DNA of 61,793 nt, taken from the NCBI GenBank assembly GCA_025980325.1, contig JAICXQ010000007.1:1-61793 (forward strand), read 5' to 3'. This stretch comes from Frankiales bacterium. GTDB lineage: Bacteria; Actinomycetota; Actinomycetes; JAFAQI01. Below are positions 18,519 through 27,836 of the stretch, one piece after another. The notes below the pieces were generated by a model, which saw only the letters and a program-made list of their open reading frames with translations, ran no database searches and was not told the DNA's origin. Position 1 is the stretch's first letter. Each line of letters starts with the position of its first letter. The position numbers were made by a program, and so were the translations under genes.

Positions 18519-20558
18519 ATGGCGGTGGCCGAGCGTCCGACCGCGGCGAAGCTGTCGGCGGCCGCGAAGAAAACGCCGCCGCCACCCATGGAGAGTCCGT
18601 CGGCGGCGGCGCTCAACCACGTCCTCGGCCGGCTCGCCGTTCTCGAACAGCGCGCCCGTAGCGCCGGCGGCGAGCCGACCAAGCCGAACGATCTCCTCGC
18701 CGCGACCGAGCAGGCTGCGGACGCGGCCCAAGACCGCGGCGCATGGCTCCCGCTCCGGGACCTCGCCGGGCGGCTGGGTCTGAGCCCGGACGAGATCGAC
18801 CTGTTGCTGGCCGCGGCCGCACCGCACCTCGATCCCGACGTCGCCGACATCCTCGATCCCGGCCGGCACCAGACCGGACCCGAGGGTGAGGTCAGAGCGC
18901 ACGTCGTCGTCAAACGTCTCGGACTGCCGGCCATCGCGACGCACCGCTTGCTCGACCCCGACGGCGCGCTGGTCCGCCCGGGTCTTGTCGTCGTCAACGC
19001 GGGTCGCCGGCTGTCCGTCCCGAACGCCGTCATCGAGCACCTGCTCGTTCTCCCGCGCCGTCCCGGCGACGCGTTGTCGATGGCGCTGGCACCGACCGGC
19101 CAGCTCTACGGCGACGACTGCGAACGGCTCGCGACCGCGCTGCGCGCCGGCCTGCGCTTCTGCTACTTGCAGGATCCGCTCGGTGGCCTCGCACCGGCTA
19201 TCGCGGCCGCCGCGATGTCGACGGTCGGCCGCGACACGATGCACCTCGATCTCGACGAGATCGACGACGACGACGACCGCGTCGACGACGTACTCGGCGA
19301 AGCCCTCGTGCGCGCCTACCTCGACAGCCTCGCCATCGTCGCCGGCCCCGCGAGCAAGGTCGTCGCGCTGCCCGACCGAGTCGCCCGGCTCGCCGCCGGC
19401 GTCGTCCCGTTCGTCCTGTACGGCGCGCACCCGTGGCGACCCGGTCTGCTGACGACCGTGCCTTGGCAACTCGCGCCGGAGGAAGCGACGAAGGACGACC
19501 GGGTCGTCGTCTGGCAACAAGCCCTCGAGGTCGCGGTCGCGCAGCCCGGCGCGGCCGACACCGCGGCGCCGGATCCGGCCGATATCGCCCGCGCCGTCGG
19601 TCATCTGCACCTGTCCCCGCCGGCGGTCAACCGCGCGGTGCTGTCGGCCGGATTGCAGGCACTCGGCGAACAACGCCCGCTCGACGTCAGCGATCTCGTC
19701 ACCGCGGCCCGGTCGCAGTCAGGCGAGACGTTGCAACGGCTGGCGCGCCGGATCACGCCGCGCGTCAGCTGGGACGACCTCGTCGCCCCACCGAGCGTCG
19801 TCGAACAACTCGAAGAGATCTGCATCCGCGCCCGGCAACGCGACCTCGTCATGGGGACCTGGCGAGTCGGCGGCGGATCGTCGCGCAAGCGCGGCACCGT
19901 CGCGTTGTTCGGCGGGCCTCCTGGCACCGGCAAGTCACTTGCCGCCGAAGTCATCGGCGCCGCGCTCGGTCTCGAGATCTACCAGGTCAATCTCGCCACC
20001 GTCGTCGACAAGTACGTCGGCGAGACCGAGAAGAACCTCGACCGGATCTTCCACGCGGCCGAAGGCGTCAACTGCCTGCTGTTCTTCGACGAAGCCGACG
20101 CGTTGTTCGGCCGGCGTTCGGAAGTGCAGAGCGCGCAGGACAAGTACGCGAACGTCGAAGTCGCCTACCTGTTGCAACGGCTCGAAGACTTCGACGGGGT
20201 CGCGGTGCTCGCCAGCAACCTGCGCGGCAATCTCGACGACGCGTTCCGGCGGCGCATCGACGTGCTCATCGACTTCCCGCTGCCCGACGAGGCAGCGCGA
20301 CTGCGGTTGTGGCGCACCTGTCTCGGCCCGCACGTCGACCTCGCCGACGACGTCGACCTCGCGATGTGTGCGCGGTTCGAACTCGCGGGCGGCGACATTC
20401 GCAACGTCGCGGTCGGGGCCGCGATGGCCGCGGCTGAAGCCGGCCGGCCCGTCGGGATGGCACACCTCGTGCGCGCCGTACAGACGGAGTACCGCAAGCT
20501 CGGCCGGCTCGCGGATCAATCCGCGTTCGCGCCGGTGAAGCAGTACCTCGACGGCTAA
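18519..20558 (+). CDS. eCIS AAA+ ATPase (Pvc15/Afp15-like, CDC48 type)
   Basis: A 679-residue ATPase. Residues 1-430 are the helical and winged amino-terminal region found in eCIS ATPases (LRDLAGRLGLSPDEIDLLLA). The AAA+ module follows, with Walker A GGPPGTGKS at about 465-473, Walker B LLFFDEAD at about 520-527, sensor-1 LASNLRGN and the arginine finger DDAFRRRIDV. Afp15-type ATPases are needed for assembly or stability of the injection particle. ATG at 18519 follows a 126-nt gap from the divergent HNH gene. Its stop overlaps the convergent chaperone-like gene by 4 nt. Confidence 0.9.
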   Translation: MAVAERPTAAKLSAAAKKTPPPPMESPSAAALNHVLGRLAVLEQRARSAGGEPTKPNDLLAATEQAADAAQDRGAWLPLRDLAGRLGLSPDEIDLLLAAAAPHLDPDVADILDPGRHQTGPEGEVRAHVVVKRLGLPAIATHRLLDPDGALVRPGLVVVNAGRRLSVPNAVIEHLLVLPRRPGDALSMALAPTGQLYGDDCERLATALRAGLRFCYLQDPLGGLAPAIAAAAMSTVGRDTMHLDLDEIDDDDDRVDDVLGEALVRAYLDSLAIVAGPASKVVALPDRVARLAAGVVPFVLYGAHPWRPGLLTTVPWQLAPEEATKDDRVVVWQQALEVAVAQPGAADTAAPDPADIARAVGHLHLSPPAVNRAVLSAGLQALGEQRPLDVSDLVTAARSQSGETLQRLARRITPRVSWDDLVAPPSVVEQLEEICIRARQRDLVMGTWRVGGGSSRKRGTVALFGGPPGTGKSLAAEVIGAALGLEIYQVNLATVVDKYVGETEKNLDRIFHAAEGVNCLLFFDEADALFGRRSEVQSAQDKYANVEVAYLLQRLEDFDGVAVLASNLRGNLDDAFRRRIDVLIDFPLPDEAARLRLWRTCLGPHVDLADDVDLAMCARFELAGGDIRNVAVGAAMAAAEAGRPVGMAHLVRAVQTEYRKLGRLADQSAFAPVKQYLDG

Positions 20559-20995
20559 GCGGCGACGGCTGCGAGCGGTTCGGCGTAGCGGGTGACGAGG
20601 TAGTGCGCGATCGACACCATGTCGAGCAGCGTCGCGCCGGTGCCGACGTCCGGCGATGCCGGCACGACCTGCACGGTCCGGAAGTAGAGGAAGCTCATCT
20701 CCTCGTGCAGGTTGAAGCCCATCAGCGGTACGTCGAAGTTCACCTGCGTGAGCGCGCTGCGCACCGCCTCGTGCTTGTCCCGCGAAACGTCGATCGGCAA
20801 CGGGATGTAGAGCTGCAGCAACCGTACGTCCGGCAGCTCCGACTCCAAGCCCGGCAGCACGACTGCCTGCAACTCGAAGTCGTCGTCGAGGCGGGCTTCC
20901 AGGTAGTCCGGCGTCTCCGCCGTCACCGCGTGCCGCTGGACCTTGAACTCGTCTTCGGCGAGGACCTTTTCGAGCAGGTCAAGAATCTGGCTCAT
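20555..20995 (-). CDS. Small acidic chaperone-like protein of the eCIS locus
   Basis: A 146-residue acidic protein. The alternating strand-helix pattern (DLLEKVLAEDEFKVQRHAVT, VVLPGLESELPDVRLLQLYI, ALTQVNFDVPLMGFNLHEEM) recalls the YbjN/type III secretion-chaperone (Tir chaperone) fold; this is an impression, not a domain hit. Its ATG at 20995 overlaps the stop of the DUF4157 gene, so the two proteins are made together. That arrangement suggests it may hold or deliver the DUF4157 protein as cargo. No catalytic motif is visible. Confidence 0.5.
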   Translation of the reverse strand: MSQILDLLEKVLAEDEFKVQRHAVTAETPDYLEARLDDDFELQAVVLPGLESELPDVRLLQLYIPLPIDVSRDKHEAVRSALTQVNFDVPLMGFNLHEEMSFLYFRTVQVVPASPDVGTGATLLDMVSIAHYLVTRYAEPLAAVAA

Positions 20996-23019
20996 GTCCG
21001 CTTCTTCAGCTTCTCGATGACGAAGGCTTGCTGGTCAGCAGCGTCGACACTATCCAGGTCGTGGATGCCGAGTGTCTTCAGCGCCGCCTTCTGCTCGTCG
21101 CCGCTCATCTTGTTCAGCAGGATGTCCGCGGTTTCGGCGTAGCGCGCTTCCTTCTTCGACGTCGTCTTCGACGTGTCGAACATGCCGGCGACCTTCTTGC
21201 CCAGCCAACTCTGGTCCTTGGCGTCCTTCTGGTTGTACTTGTCCGCCCAGTCGCGGCCCTTCTGCTTGCCTTTGCGGACCCCGAGCTGGCCGAGCTTGAA
21301 CGCCCCGACGCCGCCTCCGATGATCGCGCCGGGCAGCGCGCCGAAACCGGAGACCGTCAACGCGCCACCGAGAACGCTCGCCGCGCCCGTCGCCATGTTG
21401 ATGCCCTGGCGAACCTGCTTCTTGGACGCGACTTCCTTGAGGTGGTCGAGCGCCTTGAGCTTGTCGTCCTTGTTGATGTCCGCGTTGTCGATGCCCTTCT
21501 TCAGCTTGTCCAGCTTGTTCTTGTGCTGCTGCTTGCGGAAGACGTTGTAGCCGCCCTTGAGGACGTCGACGCCGCCGAGCGCCATCTGCAACGGCGCGAG
21601 AGTGTGCGCGAGCGCGCCGCCGACACTGGCCGCATTTCCCGCCACACTCATGTTGCCGGCGGTGTGCGCCGCCTGCGAGGCGAGGTTCGCGCTCTTCGAG
21701 ACCGCGCCGATCCCCTTGTTGCCGGCGCTGCCCAGCTTGGCCAGGCCGCGGCCCATGGACAGACCGACCTGCTTTGCCTGCCCGAGCTTGTCGTAGTTGC
21801 CGTTCGCGTCCTTCTTGACCTTCTCGAAGTTGCGCTTGCCCTTGAACCAGTCGACCGTGTCCGAGCCCCACCCCTTCAGGTCCTGGGCCATGCCGACGGC
21901 ACCGGCCCCGGCGCCGAGCCAACCGCTCACGTGGTCGGAGTACCCGGCGGTGTCGCCGACCTGGCCGGCAGTCATCCCCGGTGAGCTACCGCCGCTGCTG
22001 TAGTTCTTGATGCCGTTGAACGTCAGGCTGCTGAAGTCGGCGAGGCCCTTCGCGCCGGAGAGACCGGCCCTCGTGCCGGACAGGCCGGCGTCGACGCCCT
22101 TCTGCTTCCTTGCGTCCATGCCGGAGAAGATGCCGCCGCCGATGTCGCCGAACACCTCTGTGCCCATGGTGCTCGCGAAGCCCATGTTCCCGGCTTCCTT
22201 GTCGTGCGACTGCGACCACGAGTCGACCTTGTCGTTCGACAGCGCGCCTTTGCTGCCACCCCAGCCGTCGTCGCCGGCCTCCGGGCCCTTGTAGTTGGTG
22301 TTGGCGGTGTCGAGGTCGGAGCCGCCGATGTCGTACGCGGTGGGGTCGTGCTCGCCTGTGCTCACGCCGCCGAGCGGGTCGGTGAACGACTGCGGGCTGT
22401 CGGTCACCGCGCCCTGGAATTCCTCACCCTCGCTGTCCTCGCGCTCGTCCTTCGCCCCTTCCGAGTTCTCGTGGATGTTCGGCGTCGGCGTCGGAGTCGG
22501 TGGCGTCGTCTTCTTGGCGGGGTTCTTCTTGAAGGGGTTCCACCGCTGCACGACCGCTTCGCCACTCGGCGTGTGGCCGTGGCCGCGGTCCTGCCCGGTG
22601 TGGGTCAGCTCGTGCGAGAGAACGCGGATGCGCTGTTCCGGCGTACGCACCGCGTCGTCGGTGAGGTACACGTCGTTGCCGACCGTGAACGCCGACGCCT
22701 GCATCGATCTGGCCGCCGCGTTCGCCTGGCCGCCCTGGTGGATCCGTACGCCGCTCGGGACCTGAGCACCGGCCCGTCGCGCCGCCGCGATGATGGATGC
22801 GTCGTCGCCGGCCGGGCGCGCCTGCATCACCCGGCGGGAAACCTCGTCGGCCGCGGTCTCTTCGGGATCGAACTGCCCGCCGAGCCGTACGCCGTCCGGC
22901 ATCTTGCCGGCACCGGACATCGACTCGACGACCTGCTGGCCGACCGGACCGCGACGGCGCGCGGGCGCCTTCTTGTCCTGACCGTGGTCATGGTCGTGGT
23001 CATGGGCTTGAGCGGCCAT
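20992..23019 (-). CDS. DUF4157-containing eCIS-associated protein, possible cargo/effector
   Basis: A 675-residue protein. The amino terminus is His/Asp-rich (AHDHDHDHGQDKK). A DUF4157-type zincin-like domain follows, with HELTH at about 136-140 in RIRVLSHELTHTGQ. A low-complexity Lys/Pro/Thr then Glu/Asp linker runs to about 235, and the remaining 440 residues are mostly helical, Gly/Ala/Lys-rich. A hydrophobic glycine-zipper stretch lies near 560-590 (ASVLGGALTVSGFGALPGAI). DUF4157 commonly marks proteins carried by or linked to eCIS particles. The C-terminal region matches no toxin I recognise. ATG at 23019 is chosen because the family starts just after it. Confidence 0.75.
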   Translation of the reverse strand: MAAQAHDHDHDHGQDKKAPARRRGPVGQQVVESMSGAGKMPDGVRLGGQFDPEETAADEVSRRVMQARPAGDDASIIAAARRAGAQVPSGVRIHQGGQANAAARSMQASAFTVGNDVYLTDDAVRTPEQRIRVLSHELTHTGQDRGHGHTPSGEAVVQRWNPFKKNPAKKTTPPTPTPTPNIHENSEGAKDEREDSEGEEFQGAVTDSPQSFTDPLGGVSTGEHDPTAYDIGGSDLDTANTNYKGPEAGDDGWGGSKGALSNDKVDSWSQSHDKEAGNMGFASTMGTEVFGDIGGGIFSGMDARKQKGVDAGLSGTRAGLSGAKGLADFSSLTFNGIKNYSSGGSSPGMTAGQVGDTAGYSDHVSGWLGAGAGAVGMAQDLKGWGSDTVDWFKGKRNFEKVKKDANGNYDKLGQAKQVGLSMGRGLAKLGSAGNKGIGAVSKSANLASQAAHTAGNMSVAGNAASVGGALAHTLAPLQMALGGVDVLKGGYNVFRKQQHKNKLDKLKKGIDNADINKDDKLKALDHLKEVASKKQVRQGINMATGAASVLGGALTVSGFGALPGAIIGGGVGAFKLGQLGVRKGKQKGRDWADKYNQKDAKDQSWLGKKVAGMFDTSKTTSKKEARYAETADILLNKMSGDEQKAALKTLGIHDLDSVDAADQQAFVIEKLKKRT

Positions 23020-23121
23020 GGCAGGCAACCTCCCCGTCGCACCAGGACAACCGGCACGCACCGTTCACCGTAACTGCACGCGCACCGCGTGTCCGGCGTA
23101 ATGAGAACTTCGATCCAGCCG

Positions 23122-23790
23122 TCAGCGGCGGCCTTCCGCGACCACGGATCCGCTGTTGCGCCGCCGCGTCACCTGGCCCGCCTTCGGGTCCGCGACCGGC
23201 TCGGGCGCGGGCCGTCGCGACACGTTGCCCTGGATCTCGCTGACCTCGGTCGCCGTCGGGATCCACTCGAACACGTCGACCGGCAACGTGAGCTCGATTT
23301 CGATGCCGGTCTTCAGTTTTCCGTCGATGGCACCCCAGAACGAATCCGGCTTGCGGGTGTCACGGGTCGCCAACCGGATGTCGATCGTCGCGAGCTCGGA
23401 CATCGTCGGCGGCATGTCCTGCGCCGGCATCACCGAGTGCACCAGCAGGCATTGCAACACCTGGCCGAGCAGCCGGTGTTCGTCGCGGCGATCCGCCGCC
23501 CACGCGCTGACGAAGTACCGCAGATCGACGTACGGCGCGGACCCGCGGCGTTCGAGCCGGCCGTCGCCGTCGCGGCGCGACACGATGCCGGTCGACGTGT
23601 ACGAGCCGTTGCGGCGGATGTCCCAGAGGAACGCGTTCAGCGTGGGGCGGTTGACCGACGACGCGAACGTCTTGTCCGGCGGGTCGAACGACACCTCGAC
23701 CTCGTGCGCCGGCAGCGCCGCTTCGCGCCGCAGGAAACTCTCGAGGGCGGTGTCGACCTGCTCGATCACGTGCCCGATGCTCGGCGGCAC
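23122..23790 (-). CDS. DUF4255 / Pvc16-type tail terminator protein
   Basis: A 222-residue protein with the DUF4255 signature: IEQVDTALESFLRREAALP, VSFDPPDKTFASSVNRPTLN, FLWDIRRNGSY, PYVDLRYFVSAWAAD and HRLLGQVLQCLLVHSVMPA. In antifeeding-prophage and PVC particles this family caps the sheath-tube end. The C-terminal 40 residues are basic and probably flexible. It is transcribed toward the DUF4157 gene and diverges from the cell-wall hydrolase gene, with an inverted repeat between them. Confidence 0.88.
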   Translation of the reverse strand: MPPSIGHVIEQVDTALESFLRREAALPAHEVEVSFDPPDKTFASSVNRPTLNAFLWDIRRNGSYTSTGIVSRRDGDGRLERRGSAPYVDLRYFVSAWAADRRDEHRLLGQVLQCLLVHSVMPAQDMPPTMSELATIDIRLATRDTRKPDSFWGAIDGKLKTGIEIELTLPVDVFEWIPTATEVSEIQGNVSRRPAPEPVADPKAGQVTRRRNSGSVVAEGRR

Positions 23791-23822
23791 ACACCACCGC
23801 CGTCAAGGCGAATGACCACATT

Positions 23823-23858
23823 GGTGACACACATCCGACCAGTGACGGCGATGTCACC
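23823..23858. promoter_or_regulatory. Inverted repeat GGTGACA/TGTCACC in divergent promoter
   Basis: GGTGACA at 23823-23829 and TGTCACC at 23852-23858 form a perfect 7-bp inverted repeat with a 22-nt spacer. It lies in the 198-nt region between the divergent starts of the Pvc16-like and transglycosylase genes. It could be an operator setting both eCIS transcripts; no binder is known. Confidence 0.35.
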
Positions 23859-23988
23859 TCTAGTTCGACATTCCTCGCAATGCCGGACGGACCGGAAAAT
23901 TCTCGGGCCTATTTCCGCAATCCACGGACACGCGCTCCTGTGCGGAACAGGATGACCAACGTCCCTGTCTTCGCACCGGAGTGAGCCG

Positions 23989-25557
23989 ATGTCCTCTGTG
24001 CTGGCCAAGACCACGGTCAGCGCATGCCTGGCGGCAGTTCCGGTACTGCTGCCGCAGGCACTCGCCCCGGCGAACTCGGCTTCGCAGGTCCGCCCGACCG
24101 ACGTCGTCGGCAGGTACGGCACGCACTACCGCCTGGTGCCGGCGCAGCGATTCGCGGAGGTCGCGCAGACCACCCGGCTGGCGACACCGCAACCGGCGAC
24201 GCAGCAGGCGACGATCACGGCGCCGCCGCCACCGGACGTGATCCAGGGCGGCGGAGACGGCATCGCCTCGCCGCCGCCGGTCGTGATGTCGGCGTACGAG
24301 AGCGCGGCGTCGCGGGCGAACCTGCTGTACCCGACGTGTTCGATGAGCTGGCCGCTGCTCGCCGGAATCGGCCAGATCGAATCGCGGCAGGGTGCGTCCG
24401 GCGGCTCGGCCAAGCCCGGCTGGAACGGCATCGAGAACCCGCCGATCCTCGGCCTGCGCCTCAACGGCTCCAACGGCATCCGCGCGATCAAGGACAGCGA
24501 CCACGGCCAGTACGACGGCGACCGCAAATGGGACCGTGCGGTCGGGCCGATGCAGTTCCTGCCCAGCACGTGGAAGACGTTCGGCGTCGACGTCGACGGT
24601 GACGGGGTCGCGAACCCGCAGGACATCCGCGACGCCGCCGCGGCCGCCGCCGACTACCTGTGCAAGGGCGGCGCGAACCTCGGCGACCCGACCCAGCTCG
24701 CGACCGCCATCTACTCGTACAACGCCGCCGACTGGTACGTCTCCGACGTCCTCACGTTGATGTCGCGCTACGCCGACCTCGCGGTCACCGCACCGGGCGC
24801 CGACGAGGCGGTGCGCACCGCGATCGCGTGGGCGTACGCGCACCTCGGCGACCCGTACCTCTGGGGCGGCAACGGCCCGCTCTACGACTGCAGCGGCTTC
24901 ACCCGCGCCGCGTACGCCTCCGCCGGCATCGCGATCCCGCGTACCGCCGAGCAGCAGTGGCTGACACTGCCGCACGTCGCCGACGGCCAGTTGCGCGTCG
25001 GCGACCTCGTGTTCTTCAACCCGGGCGAGTTCATCAAGGGCCTGCCCGGGCACGTCGGCATCTACATCGGCAGCGGCTTCATGATCGCCGACCCGCACAC
25101 CGGCGCTGTCGTACAGGTGCAGGCCATCACCGGCGCCGGCCAGTACGTCGGAGCGGCCCGGCCGGCCCTGCTCCCGGTCGGCAACCCGGTGCCGACCGTG
25201 CCGTTGCCGGGCAACGGACCGGTCCCCGGCGACAACGGCAACGGCGGCGTTCCTGGCAACGGCGGCACCAGCTCGAACGGCCAGAATCCCAATGGCGGCA
25301 ACGAAAACTCGGGCAGCAGCGGTGACTCGGGCAACAGCGGGCCGCCGCCGCCCGACCCCGATCCGGCGCAGTCGACGCCGCCGCCGAACGTCGACCCGTC
25401 GCCGGTCACCGACACCGGTTCGACCGACCTGAACCGGCACCGCACATCGCCGTCGCCGTCGCCTTCACCGACCGCGACGACCTCGTCGCCGAGCACGACC
25501 TCGACGCCTACGACGACAACGACGAGCACGGCTCCGACCGCGGCGGCGACACCGTGA
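23989..25557 (+). CDS. Secreted lytic transglycosylase-NlpC/P60 peptidase
   Basis: A 522-residue bifunctional peptidoglycan hydrolase. It has a signal peptide at 1-31 (VSACLAAVPVLLPQALAPANSAS). An SLT-type transglycosylase domain spans about 105-255, with likely catalytic Glu131 in GIGQIESRQG, plus GPMQFLPSTWKTFG and IYSYNAADWYV. An NlpC/P60 domain spans about 280-395, with Cys301 in YDCSGFTRAAY and His355 in GHVGIYIG. A long Gly/Asn/Pro/Thr-rich tail follows (about 400-522). The next gene starts inside its stop, linking wall cutting to the eCIS membrane proteins. A role in letting particles or released cargo cross the wall is inferred. Confidence 0.88.
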   Translation: MSSVLAKTTVSACLAAVPVLLPQALAPANSASQVRPTDVVGRYGTHYRLVPAQRFAEVAQTTRLATPQPATQQATITAPPPPDVIQGGGDGIASPPPVVMSAYESAASRANLLYPTCSMSWPLLAGIGQIESRQGASGGSAKPGWNGIENPPILGLRLNGSNGIRAIKDSDHGQYDGDRKWDRAVGPMQFLPSTWKTFGVDVDGDGVANPQDIRDAAAAAADYLCKGGANLGDPTQLATAIYSYNAADWYVSDVLTLMSRYADLAVTAPGADEAVRTAIAWAYAHLGDPYLWGGNGPLYDCSGFTRAAYASAGIAIPRTAEQQWLTLPHVADGQLRVGDLVFFNPGEFIKGLPGHVGIYIGSGFMIADPHTGAVVQVQAITGAGQYVGAARPALLPVGNPVPTVPLPGNGPVPGDNGNGGVPGNGGTSSNGQNPNGGNENSGSSGDSGNSGPPPPDPDPAQSTPPPNVDPSPVTDTGSTDLNRHRTSPSPSPSPTATTSSPSTTSTPTTTTTSTAPTAAATP

Positions 25558-27836
25558 GCGCGCGGCTGCGGGTGGCGATGGATCGGCGGCACCTGTCGAC
25601 CGATCCGGGTTCGACGGTGACGTTCACCCTCGACATCACCAACACCAGCGAGGTCATCGACGGCATCAGCGCGCGGGTGCTCGGCGTCGACGCCGAACGC
25701 GTCACCAGCCGGCCGCAGGTGCTCTCGCTGTTCCCCGAGAGCGCCGGCCAGCTGACGCTGAGCATCGAGTTGCCCGACGCGTACCCGGCCGGGACGCACC
25801 CGCTCACGATCGCGCTCGACTCGCACACGTCCGGCGAGACCGAGCTCGTCGACGTCGAGCTCACCGTCGCGCCGGTGCCGCGGTTGCAGGTACGGCCGCG
25901 TCCCGCCGTCGTCCGCACCGGCCGGCGCGCGCACTTCGTCGTCGACGTCGGCAACCGCGGCAACGTGCCGCTCGACATCGCGCTGACCGCAGCCGACGCC
26001 GACCGGTCGCTGAAGCTGCGCTTCTCCCGTACGTCGGTCACCGTCGCGGCCGGCGCGACGAAGCCGGTCAACCTCGACTGCCGGGCGCCACGTCACCCGT
26101 TCGGCAATGACATCGACCGGCCGTTCAGCGTGCACGCCGAGGCGTCGACCCCGGCCGTCACGCCGGGCACCGCGCCGCCGCCGCCGGTCAAGGACAACGC
26201 GGGCCTCGTCCACCGGCAGCGACCGGTCATCGCCCGCGGCGTGCTGACCGCGCTGATCCTCATGACGATCGTCGCGATGTGGGCCGGCGCGTTCCTGTTC
26301 GGCCTCACCAAGGTGTTCAACAACGACCCGGTCACGAAGGCCGCGCCCGCGTCGTTCTTCGTCGCGTCCGGAGTCCCCGGGCTCGCGGCCGACTCGACGC
26401 CGGGCGACGTGCTCGCGAAGGGCGGCCCGCTGCCGGCCGGCGTCGGCGGCGTCATCGCCGGCCGGGTCGTGTCGACGACCAGCGGCGACGGCATCGGCCG
26501 CATCATCGTCGAGGCGCTGCGTCCCTCGCGCAACGGACTCGTGCTCGTCACGTCGGCCGCGACGCAGGCCGACGGCAGCTACGTCGTGCTCGGCCTGTTC
26601 CCCGGTGACTACTACCTGCGGTTCAGCTCGATCGGTTACCACACGACGTGGTACCCGGGCACGGTCAGCCAGGCCGGAGCGAAGACGCTGTCGGCGGCTC
26701 CGCAGCAAGTGCAGAAGGCCAACGCGGTCAAGGTGGCCGGCTTCCCGGCCACCATCTCGGGCCAGGTCGATCCGGGTCTGGTCACGACGCCGGTGCGGAC
26801 CGTCGTGATCGCCCGGCCGCTGACCGGCACGAGCGACGCGCCGGTCGCGAAGACGCTGACCGACGCGAAGGGCAACTACACGCTGACGGGGCTGCCGGCA
26901 CCGGCGAGCTACCAGGTCAGCTTCACCGCGGCCGGCTACCTCGCCAGCACGCTGTCCGAGGACGTCGTCGGCGGCCAGCACCGCTACGAGCCGGTCGTGC
27001 GGCTGTCCGCCGGCGCCGGCACGATCCGCGGCGTCGTCACCGACGGCCATGCGCCGATCGGCGGCGTCACCGTCAGCACGACCGTCAACGGGCAGACCTT
27101 TACGACGGGTACGCCGACCGTCGGCAAGGTCGGCCAGTTCAAGCTCGGCGGGCTGCCGACGCCTGGGCTCTACATCCTCAAGTTCAGCCGCGACGCGTCC
27201 ACGTCAACGACGAAGGACGTGACCCTCGCGCCCGGCGGCAGCGCCGTACTGAACAACGTGACGCTCGTCGGCGGCACCGACGCGGTCGTCGGCAAGGTCG
27301 TCGACGCGGCCGGCGCGCCGGTCGGCGGCGCGACCATCACCATCGGCGGCGCACCGACTCCGATCACCGCGACGTCGCTCACGACCGGCGACGCGATCGG
27401 CACGTACGCCATCACCGGCCTGCCGGTGCCGGGCTTCTACACGTTGACGGTCAGCCTGCCCGGCTTCCAACCGGTGACGCTGCCGCTGAACCTCGACGGC
27501 GTCCACCCGCCGAACGTGCCGACGGTGACGATGGTGTCCGCGCTCGGCACGATCACCGGTCTCGTCCAGCAGCCGCGAGACAACACGGCGAATCCGCCGA
27601 TGGATCCGAGCATCGGCGCGACGATCACCATCACCGACGGGCAGCACCTGCGCACGACGCTGACGGTCGACGCGAGCAACGGGCTGGTCCGGGGCGGTTA
27701 CTCGATGACCGGTCTCGCGCCAGGCTGGTACACGGTCACCGCGAGTCGGGACGGCTATGCGCAGGACACCGCGCTCGTCCACCTCGACGCCGGTCAGACG
27801 GCGAACGTGCCGTTGAACCTAGGGGCGCTGCACTGA
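25554..27836 (+). CDS. eCIS-linked membrane protein 1 with CnaB-like repeats
   Basis: A 760-residue protein without a signal peptide. Residues 1-225 hold two beta-sandwich-like units (STVTFTLDITNTSEVIDGIS, then RRAHFVVDVGNRGNVPLDIA). One membrane span at about 230-252 follows QRPVIARG. Five carboxypeptidase-regulatory/CnaB-like repeats then run outward (GGVIAGRVVSTTSG, ATISGQVDPG, GTIRGVVTDG, DAVVGKVVDA, GTITGLVQQP), each with a YxLxGLPxPGxY-type close. Predicted topology is N-in, C-out. GTG at 25554 overlaps the hydrolase stop. A membrane-anchor or trigger role for the injection system is an inference. Confidence 0.75.
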   Translation: MSARLRVAMDRRHLSTDPGSTVTFTLDITNTSEVIDGISARVLGVDAERVTSRPQVLSLFPESAGQLTLSIELPDAYPAGTHPLTIALDSHTSGETELVDVELTVAPVPRLQVRPRPAVVRTGRRAHFVVDVGNRGNVPLDIALTAADADRSLKLRFSRTSVTVAAGATKPVNLDCRAPRHPFGNDIDRPFSVHAEASTPAVTPGTAPPPPVKDNAGLVHRQRPVIARGVLTALILMTIVAMWAGAFLFGLTKVFNNDPVTKAAPASFFVASGVPGLAADSTPGDVLAKGGPLPAGVGGVIAGRVVSTTSGDGIGRIIVEALRPSRNGLVLVTSAATQADGSYVVLGLFPGDYYLRFSSIGYHTTWYPGTVSQAGAKTLSAAPQQVQKANAVKVAGFPATISGQVDPGLVTTPVRTVVIARPLTGTSDAPVAKTLTDAKGNYTLTGLPAPASYQVSFTAAGYLASTLSEDVVGGQHRYEPVVRLSAGAGTIRGVVTDGHAPIGGVTVSTTVNGQTFTTGTPTVGKVGQFKLGGLPTPGLYILKFSRDASTSTTKDVTLAPGGSAVLNNVTLVGGTDAVVGKVVDAAGAPVGGATITIGGAPTPITATSLTTGDAIGTYAITGLPVPGFYTLTVSLPGFQPVTLPLNLDGVHPPNVPTVTMVSALGTITGLVQQPRDNTANPPMDPSIGATITITDGQHLRTTLTVDASNGLVRGGYSMTGLAPGWYTVTASRDGYAQDTALVHLDAGQTANVPLNLGALH

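Noticed and set aside
23859-23988. c-di-AMP (ydaO-type) riboswitch before the wall hydrolase
   Set aside because: Such riboswitches occur before actinobacterial wall hydrolases, but I could not find the conserved core motifs here and the leader is short.
26648-27835. Upstream extension of the second repeat protein
   Set aside because: The frame is open but its protein is Arg-rich and runs antisense-like to no motif; the ATG at 27836 overlaps the previous stop and begins the paralogous domain.
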